DNA of 64,000 bases from Capsicum annuum. Its lineage: Eukaryota; Streptophyta; Magnoliopsida; Solanales; Solanaceae. Location: assembly GCF_002878395.1 (NCBI RefSeq), contig NW_025855829.1:659941-723940 (forward strand). Direction: 5' to 3'. The notes beneath the pieces were generated by a model, which saw nothing but the letters and a program-made list of their open reading frames with translations, made no database searches and was not told the origin of the DNA. The position numbers were made by a program, and so were the translations under genes. Below are positions 56,940 to 64,000 of this stretch, piece by piece (the first letter of the stretch is position 1; each line of letters begins with the position of its first letter).

Positions 56940-57660
56940 TACAACCAGAAGGAGAAAAGGATAATGATGCATCATCTTTTCATAATAATCAAAGAAGGAG
57001 GAGAAATTATAAGCAACAGTGGGTAACCAAGCAAAATAAGTATAAAAGAGATAAGTTTGGCCACATACTGGGAGAGATAGAAGAGGAAGAATCCAAGGAC
57101 ATTACAGTATCTAATACTTTTGACATACTTGTAGAAGAGATGAAAGATGAGAAGAATAGCAGGGTTGTTAACAAAGAAACTGCAAAGAAACAACAAGTCA
57201 GTAAAGAGAGCATAAAAAATTGGGTCACTAATATATTTGTCAAAATAGGTGAAGAAAAGTTTGTAGAGAACAATGAAGATGCTAGGAAAAAACAAGTTGA
57301 CATGGTGGACAATAAAGTTGAAAATAAGCCTGGCTCAAGGGAAATTATTCAGCATAGTCCAGAGGACAAAGAGGATAGGAATATGCAGTTAGCCATCTTT
57401 AACCATCATGATAGTGATGAAAATATAAAAGTGATTGAAGATATTATATCATTAGCAATTCAAGATGAAAGTCAGATTTCTTTTAGTAATGAAGAAAAAG
57501 CAGTCCTGGATGAAGATAATTTGGAGAAAAACATTGAAAAGGTAGAAGTTGAGGGAAACCTATTTCCTAAGTAGATATATAGAATAAAATCAGTTCAAGG
57601 TATCCACAATAAGAAAGACAAAGGATCTAAATCAAGTTCAATACAGACTAGGAGTTCATC
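56940..57660 (+). pseudogene. LINE ORF1-like region
   Basis: Charged, Lys/Glu-rich sequence: NNQRRRRNYKQQWVTKQNKY, then ITVSNTFDILVEEMKDEKN, resembling the 'NSFDAL' segment of plant LINE ORF1. The frame is open from the LTR (ATG 56906) to 57574, giving a chance LTR-LINE fusion of 222 codons. Stop, then a basic tail. No zinc knuckle is present in this part. Confidence 0.55.
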
Positions 57661-57675
57661 AAAAAATAAGTCTAA

Positions 57676-58390
57676 ATGAATGCTCTAATTTGGAATACCA
57701 GATCAGTCAACACTCAGAAGGTTTTTACTAGACTGATCATAGTACAAAGAAAATATTACTTTACTTTTATAGGACTAATGGAGTCATTTCAGGATAATCA
57801 TAATATTGAAGAATACAGGAGAAGATTAGGAATTCAACACTAAACAGCTAATTCATCGGGCAAAATATTGCTTTTATGGATTCTGGTATTAGCTTTACAG
57901 TGATAAGAGATAAATATCAGCAACTAACATTAAGACTAGAAAATCAAGAAGTTCGAGTTGCAGTCACAGTAACTTAAATATATGCCAAATGTTTACAAGG
58001 GGAAAGGTTAATTTTATGGGAGTCACTTGAAGAAAAAGCTTAGAGAATTCAAGAACCATGGTTGATAAGGGGGACTTTAATGTCATCATTAGTCAAGAAG
58101 AGAGTTTGGGTGGTTACTGAAGCAACAACTGAGGACTTCAAGCATTACATAAATATGTGTAATTTAGAAGATCCTGGTTTTAAATGGAAGCAAGTATACA
58201 TGGTGGAATGGAAGAATAAATGAGGAGTGTATTTTAAAGAGGATGGATAGAGTTTTGTTTAATGATAAATTGTATGAACTATTTCTAGTATTGGAAGTTG
58301 AACATTTACTCAGAAGTGGATCTGATCACACTCTGCTAAAAATCAATTTCAGCACTTTGAATAAGAACATATCAAAACCTTTCAGGTTTC
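57676..58390 (+). pseudogene. LINE apurinic-type endonuclease, degraded
   Basis: Starts MNALIWNTRSVNTQKVF, matching the plant LINE start 'MNxLxWNIRGV' (the Gly of IRGV reads Ser). Continues RRLGIQH. Ends RMDRVLFNDKLYELF and LRSGSDHTLLKINF (SDHxP/T-like C-terminal motif). The centre has many stops. Normally nicks target DNA to prime reverse transcription. Confidence 0.7.
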
Positions 58391-59476
58391 TAAACATGTG
58401 CTGAAGGAGAAGTCTTGTTTGGAGGCTATAAAAGAGAATTGGGAGATTGAAGTGATGGGGAATCCATTTGTAATGTTTTATCATAAATTGAAAAAAGCGA
58501 AGGTTGCTTTAACTATGTGGAGCAAGGAATATTTTGGTAACATCTTTCAAGAGATTGCTACTCTTGAAGAAGTTATTAAGGTAAGGGAGAAGCAGTTTGA
58601 GGAATTTCCTACAACTTTAAATAGAGAGCATTTGTTTAAATCACAGGTTAAATTAAATGTTCATCTTAGTAGGGAAGAAGAGTTTTGGAAGCAGAAAGTA
58701 AGGTTAGAGTGGTTTAAGGATGGTGAGAGAAATACCAAGTTATTTCACACTGTGGTTAGTGGCAGAAGAAATAGACTCAAAGTGAAAAGAATTCAAAATG
58801 ATAAAGGTGAATGAATGGAACACCAAAATCAGATTACCAGAGCAGCTATTCAGTTTTTTCAGAAGCAATTCTCTAAAAGAAATGAAAATACTGATTTCGA
58901 TATGATGGATGAATTACCAACAATATTGAATAACAGTCACAATGAAGAGCTTAATAAGATTCCAGAGTTGCAAGAAGTAAAGGATACTGTATTGGGGCTA
59001 AATAGGAATAGTACATTAGGCCCAGATGGTATGATAAGAGCCTTCTTTTAGAATGCATGGGACATTATAAAGGAAGATGTTTATAAGATGGTGGTAGCTT
59101 TCTTTTGTGGGTATGAATTACCAAAATTTATAAATCTTACAAATTTGGTACTTCTACCCAAAAAGTTAGTTGTCAATAATTTTTTAGATATGAGGCCTAT
59201 TTCTTTGAGTAACTTCATAAATAAAATCTTTTCTAGAATCATTCATGAAAGGATTTTGACAGTGTTGCCTGACATTATATCTGAAGAACAAGATGGATTT
59301 GTTCAAGGGAGGAGAATTGTAGAGAATATTTTGGTGGTTCAAGAAATCATAGCAGACATTAGAAAGAGAGGTAAGATGCCTAATATGGTTATTAAAATTG
59401 ATATGATGAAGGCTTATGACAGTGTGTATTGGTTTTTTCTTACTAAAGTGTTGAGAAAAGTTGGGTTTAGTGAACT
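58390..59476 (+). pseudogene. LINE reverse transcriptase, truncated after motif A
   Basis: Open frames 58398-58814, 58815-59051 and 59088-59537, with stops at 58812-58814 and 59049-59051. Motifs: FWKQKVRLEWFKDGERNTKL, FHTVVSGRRNR, LGPDGM, RPISLSNFINKIFSRI, EEQDGFVQGRRIVENIL and motif A KIDMMKAYDSVYW (about 59395-59433). The YxDD motif would follow but is cut off by the LTR at 59477. Confidence 0.85.
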
Positions 59477-59822
59477 TGTAATACCCCGTATTTTCCTAGC
59501 TCAGTTTAACTCTCAGTACATGAGTATTCATAAATAAAAATTTTAAAGATACTCAGTATTTTTTAAGTATTTTTAAAATTTAGAGCTTACCATTGCATAG
59601 GAAATTCAGTCAGCTTTCCAACGTATAAAGTTCTCCCAAATCCGATACCCGGGCAAAAAGTTAGAGCCATTTTTGTAAGAAGGTGTGCCAATTGGCACTT
59701 CAGCGCGTCGCGGAGCCAGGCCAAGTGGCATTTGGCAATATCCAGGGAAGATCCGTGATACCAATGCATCACGCCATAAGCCAAATACCTAATTGTCATT
59801 TTCCAGTATTCCATCGCGATCA

Positions 59823-59837
59823 TGGCGCGTTGCGCCA
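59823..59837. repeat. GC-rich hairpin palindrome TGGCGC-GTT-GCGCCA
   Basis: Perfect 6-bp stem, 3-base loop, the same stem as at 2190 and 8679. Confidence 0.7.
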
Positions 59838-60905
59838 AGAGTGAAATCGTATACAAAGGGGTACTGCGATTCCACCGTGTCGTGTTGATGACCTAGTTTG
59901 CAATTGTCAGTTTCCAGTGACACGACGCGATAGCACCGCATCGCGGCAAGGGCCCAGATTAGATTTTGCAGTACAAATTTTTATATCTTTGTTGAGGATA
60001 ATTAGGTAATTTTTTATGGCCCAAATCAGTCCTAAAATACGAAATTTATCCCTAAAAGAGCATTAATTGCTCATTATTTCATTATTTACCCAAGAAACAA
60101 AACATTCTTTCTCAAAGGGCAAAACTCTAGTTTCAAGAAATCAAGAATAAAGCTTAAGAATTTCTCCAAGAACCTTCAAGAATTAACATACAAAGGTATG
60201 TTAGGTATTCATTCATGGGTTCCTTTCACCCATGAAGTCCAAGAACCCTTTTCAAACTTAAAAGATCTCAGAATTATGAATTCCAAGCTTGAAATTGATT
60301 GTATTTATGTTCATGATATTAATTGGGTTTCAATCCATGATTTAGTATAAGTCTCATGAAATTAAAATAGTTTATGTGATGAACTATATGAATTGCATGC
60401 TAAAACCTTGAATTTGACATTGAGTGTTGTATTCATGATGTTCATATGTTCGCCATTATTATCTGAAATAATCCATGCTCCCCAAGTGTTTGCTAAAATG
60501 CCTATGTGAAGTAGATATTGGAATCATGACATGTCATTGTGTGTTCCCAATCATGTACAAGTCTATGCTCTACAAGTGTTTGATAAAATTGTCTCTATGA
60601 ATGAGTTATGAACAACTGGACATTGTTATGTTTTTCAAGATCATGCTATGCTTTACTTTCACGCTATCGAGTCCTGGGGGTATCTAATACCCAAAAATCT
60701 AGTTATTTACCTAGAGCTATAGTAGTTACAGAATAGTCTCAGTAGTGTCACGATCAGTAAACTCAGTCAGTTATAGAACCCAGTAAACTAAGTCAGTTAT
60801 AGAACTCAGTAAAACTTAATATCAGTTTAGTTCAGCTCAGTATAATCAGTTCAGTGTCTATTCAGTTGGGAGGAGGATTCAGCACTGAGTGAATGCAAGG
60901 ATGGG

Positions 60906-61075
60906 GGCTCACCTGCCAGTAGAGGGTGTGATCCTTAGAAGCAGTCCTTGCATTCTAGAACTACGTAGCCAGCATAGGTTCAGACATCAACCTGTTAGTT
61001 GAGGGTTGATGAGATATTTCTTCCTGCCAGTTGAGGGTACCACCGTTCTCATTAGAGTACCTGCTAGATGAGGGT
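60906..61075 (+). repeat. LTR minisatellite, GAGGGT core, four copies
   Basis: ACCTGCCAGTAGAGGGT, CCTGTTAGTTGAGGGT, CCTGCCAGTTGAGGGT and CCTGCTAGATGAGGGT. Order and context match 3391-3560. Confidence 0.7.
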
Positions 61076-61973
61076 AACTCTTCGGCTTGTCTTTACCCAT
61101 GTCATGGTACTGACACCCTTCCAGTTGGTGTTATAGGTTGGACCCAAATCTATTCAAAAAAAGGCATGTCAGTTAGATAATTACTTCACACAGTCTTAGT
61201 TTCAGACTTAGTATAGAACTCAGTTCAATTCTATAGAATCAGGACTGTTAGATACAGTTAATAAATTTCAGTAACTTAGTTATTAGTAATCTCAAATACC
61301 AGTTACTCAATTATCAGAACTCAAAACTTAACTTCAGTAAAAGCTCAATTACAGTATAGACGTATATACACAGTATTGCATACTCAGTATTTACAGCAGT
61401 TTCAGTTATCCATGTACTTTCATATTCACTTACTCTATATTATTTAGTTAGTTATTGTTTATGCGTATGAAGCCTTGTATTCAGCCTTACCTCATCTAGC
61501 ATACCAGTAAATTCCACGTACTGACGCATACTCTTTCTTTGTGCTTTGATGTCTCATATCATAGGTTCAGATGTTCAGGTTCCTGACCGCGCATAGATAG
61601 ATTAAAATTCAGCCAGCAGTTTCAAATTTAGTAGTAAGTCCTCATCTATCGAAGATATGTTTTATTTCAGTATTTCAGTAGTCAAAGTTAGTTGGGAGCT
61701 TGTCCCATCAACTCCACATTCAAATAGTTTAGTTAGAGACTTTTTGGACTAGACTTTTAGATAGTATTCAGTTTTGTAGATTATTATTTTAGTTGATATT
61801 CTTTATCAGTATTTTCAAATTTTGAACCTTATGGTATTTCAGCCTATTTTTTGCATTTTTATAGTACTACTATTCAGTGCTCATAGCAGATATCAAACAT
61901 GGGTTAACTTATGGTCCTTCGGGGTCGTAAGCACCATGTAGTATCCGGGGTACATACTCAGAGTATTACAAAC

Positions 61974-61991
61974 TTGGTATCAGATCCTAAG
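61974..61991 (+). other. Primer-binding site (initiator tRNA-Met type)
   Basis: TTGGTATCAGATCCTAAG, three bases after the LTR end. One mismatch (GATCC for GAGCC). Confidence 0.8.
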
Positions 61992-62193
61992 TTTCAACAG
62001 AGTCCAAGGAGTCTGAAAGCCACGTCTAGTAGAGTCTTGTACATGTGTGTATAGCATGCCACACTTATGGACAAGAGGCTATGAGATATTTTTAGAAAAA
62101 TTTTCTCTTCTTTTAGTATATATGTTGTGCAAATGAGCATGAGCTCAAGTTAAACTCTTAGTCTAATCCATTTCTTCCTTTTGTTTATAGAAC

Positions 62194-63300
62194 ATGCCTT
62201 CCAAAAAATACAATGGAAGAAGGACGGAGATCAGTCAGCACCTTAACTCGTTCAGGCAGATCCCCTAGACGAGCATATCTCCTATGCAGAATTTAGAGTT
62301 ATGTTCACCACTCTAGCCAATTCGGTAGTGGGTCAGAATGAATGGCCAGCTGTTATTCAGGCCAACCCAGTGGCTAATACCGCTGCAGCCAGGATTCGGG
62401 ACCACCCGAATAAATCCTCTTTTATTCTTAGGATCTAAGTCAGAAGAGGATCCACAAAAGTTCCTTGATCAGGTTTAGAAAGTCACAGATATCATGGGAG
62501 TGACTTCCAGTGAGAGTGCTGATTAGCCGCCTATCAGCTACAAGATATGGCTCATACATAGTTTAAGAAGTGGAAAGTAAACAGGGGCATAGATGCAGAG
62601 CCCATAAAGTGGAAAGAGTTTGCTACTGCCTTTCTAGATAGATTCTTTCCCTTAGAGCTGAGACAATCCAAGATATTAGAGTTCATCAATATTAGGCAAG
62701 GCAATATGAGTGTGAAAGAGTATTCCCTCAAGTTTACTCAGTTAGCCAGATATGTTCCCCATGTAGTAGCAGACAGTAGGTCTAGAATGAGCAAGTTCAT
62801 ATCTGGGGTATCAGAGGGTATTGGTAAAAAGTGCAGAACAACGATGCTAATTAAGGAGATAGACATATCCAGGCTTATGGTCCATGCTCAGTAGATAGAA
62901 GAGGCTAAGAATAAGAAGAAAATGAGGAAGAATGAGAGAGCTAGAACAGGTAGCTTTAATTTCACTCAGCCTAAGTTAGAGGGTAGTAAACGTTCCTAGT
63001 TTTTCCTAAAAACTTTGGTTCCATCTCCATCCTCAGCCAGTGCTCCAGTCCCTAAGTTTAAAAATAGTAACAAAGATAGCGCACCGGGCTGTAAATCTTA
63101 GGGTAGTGTCAGTAGTGCTCGAATGAATCCTCTTTGTCAGAAATATGGCAGGAACAATCAGGGTATCTACAGAGCTGGCAGTGAGATTTGTTTAGGGTAT
63201 GGCAAGCCATGCCACAGAATCAGAGATTATCCTCAGTTAGGTTCTCAGGGTCAGTTTAACCGTTCCTCAGCTCAGTTCAGTCGCCCAAATTAGTATGGTG
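62194..63300 (+). pseudogene. Gypsy gag of the last element
   Basis: ATG 62194 (MPSKKYNGRRTEISQ) matches the start of the first element's gag (MLSKRRN). Frameshifts and stops follow. The open frame 62706-62894 has MSVKEYSLKFTQLARYVPHV. The knuckle region near 63140-63240 reads CQKYGRNNQG.YRAG then GYGKPCHRIRDYPQLG, with several zinc-binding Cys replaced by Tyr. Confidence 0.78.
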
Positions 63301-63384
63301 CCACTTCTAGTGCCACTAGTAGGCAACGCCCAAATAGGCTTTATGCACTTTAGTCCAAACAAGATTAGGAAATTTCTTATGATG

Positions 63385-63860
63385 TGGTCACTGGTATGTT
63401 ATAGATTTTCTATTTACAGATTTATGCTTTGCTAGATTTAGGAGCTTCTTTATCTTTCGTAACTCCTTATATAGTCGTTAACTTCAAGTTAGTCACAAAA
63501 TCCTAGCAGAGCCTTTCTTAGTCTTTACCTCGGTGGGTAAGTCTATCATAGCTCGGTGTTTATATAGGAATTGTCCAGTTATGATATCTTAGAAAGTTAC
63601 TTCTGCAGAATTAGTAGAGTTAGAGATGACAGATTTTAATGTCATTCTCAGCATAGATTGGCTCTATTCATGCTATGCCTCAATCGATTGTAGAAATAGA
63701 ATTGCTCATTTTCAGTTTCCAAATGAACCAATCCTTGAATAGAGTGGTAGTACGACAGCGCTTAACGGTCAGTTGATTTCATACCTTAGAGCTAGAAAAA
63801 TGATATCCAAGGGATGTGTCTATCATCTTGTGTGATTCAAATACTCTAACTCAAAAGCTC
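63385..63860 (+). pseudogene. Gypsy aspartic protease of the last element
   Basis: YALLDLGASLSFVTPYIVV near 63424-63480 has DLGAS at the active site. ELEMTDFNVILSIDWLYSCY (about 63618-63677) is read with one stop. Frameshifted. Confidence 0.7.
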
Positions 63861-64000
63861 CAACTCTCGAGTCAGTTCTAGTAGTAAATGAATTCTCATA
63901 TGTATTTCTCGTAGATCTTCCTGGAGTTTCTCCCCTAAAGGAAATAGACTTCAGAATAGACCTTCTTTCAGACACTCAGCCTATATCTATTCCTCCATAC
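63861..64000 (+). pseudogene. Start of gypsy RT, cut by the window end
   Basis: [18 protein letters not shown] and [20 protein letters not shown] match the RT N-terminus of the other elements. Confidence 0.7.

Larger units (their letters stand above)
56940..59476 (+). mobile_element. L1-type LINE fragment, cut by a gypsy insertion
   Basis: ORF1-like, endonuclease and reverse transcriptase parts in LINE order. The 5' end abuts the gypsy LTR at 56939 and the 3' end is interrupted at 59476 inside the RT, directly after SELV. The remainder, if present, lies beyond the window. Confidence 0.82.
59477..61970 (+). repeat. 5' LTR of the last gypsy element
   Basis: 2,494 bp, TGTAATACCCCG...GAGTATTACA. 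It has the hairpin TGGCGCGTTGCGCCA (59823-59837) within a GC-rich block at 59685-59950, and a four-copy TGCCAGTTGAGGGT minisatellite (60906-61075). Confidence 0.85.
59477..64000 (+). mobile_element. Ty3/gypsy element inserted in the LINE, incomplete at the window end
   Basis: 5' LTR, primer site, gag, protease and the start of RT. Gag and protease resemble those of the first gypsy element, and the LTRs share the GC hairpin and the GAGGGT minisatellite, so the two belong to related families. The left target site would be GAACT (59472-59476). Confidence 0.88.

Noticed and set aside
1..64000. tRNA or rRNA genes
   Set aside because: No cloverleaf or rRNA segment was recognised. Only tRNA-complementary primer sites of retrotransposons are present.

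Overview
The window is repeat-rich, AT-rich nuclear DNA of a flowering plant. The families suggest Solanaceae, with pepper (Capsicum) the best guess; that is inference from remembered family resemblance, not a database result. Every recognisable gene is a transposon gene or a transposon-associated gene, and almost all carry stops and frameshifts. I see no intact host gene, no tRNA or rRNA and no CRISPR array.

Layout. (1) 1-18337 is a nested stack. The outer element is an Athila/Tat-like LTR retrotransposon with a gag relic and no visible pol. It is interrupted by a Ty3/gypsy chromovirus-type element (1964-10954, perfect 5-bp target duplication CCTAC, integrase core deleted) and by a second, non-autonomous LTR element (11128-16519, no reverse transcriptase, a 434-codon ORF I do not recognise). 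The outer element appears to sit in an array of eight 39-bp repeats (18337-18648) next to a probable minus-strand LTR (18649-20130). (2) 20185-22101 is a Mutator-like (MULE) transposase pseudogene. (3) 22680-26800 holds a small minus-strand gene relic with its own TATA box and 5' UTR intron, and a ~0.7 kb inverted-repeat pair of unknown coding potential. (4) 27060-28930 is a 143-bp satellite array. (5) 28945-48440 is the most striking part: four decayed copies of DUF1985/Ulp1 (C48 SUMO protease-like) genes as two convergent pairs, A(+)/B(-) and C(+)/D(-). The 32.4-39.2 kb and 39.4-48.4 kb halves form a large head-to-head inverted duplication centred near 39.28 kb. A GRF-type zinc-finger gene relic lies between A and B, and a 2.46 kb solo LTR lies in an intron of C. 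Degenerate arrays built on the palindrome CATCTGTTGCAACAGATG recur in introns and flanks of these genes. (6) 48490-49310 is a minus-strand gypsy LTR fragment. (7) 49810-56939 is a 5'-truncated gypsy element with gag, protease, RT, RNase H, integrase and 3' LTR. (8) 56940-59476 is an L1-type LINE fragment cut by a fourth gypsy element (59477 to the window end).

How the parts relate. The gypsy elements encode gag and pol functions for copy-and-paste movement, all visibly broken here. MULE transposase close to amplified Ulp1-like genes recalls Kaonashi-type MULEs, a known class of plant MULEs that carry Ulp1-like genes. Whether the Ulp1 block here is such an element is inference. All boundaries come from reading the sequence by eye; percentage identities were not computed.
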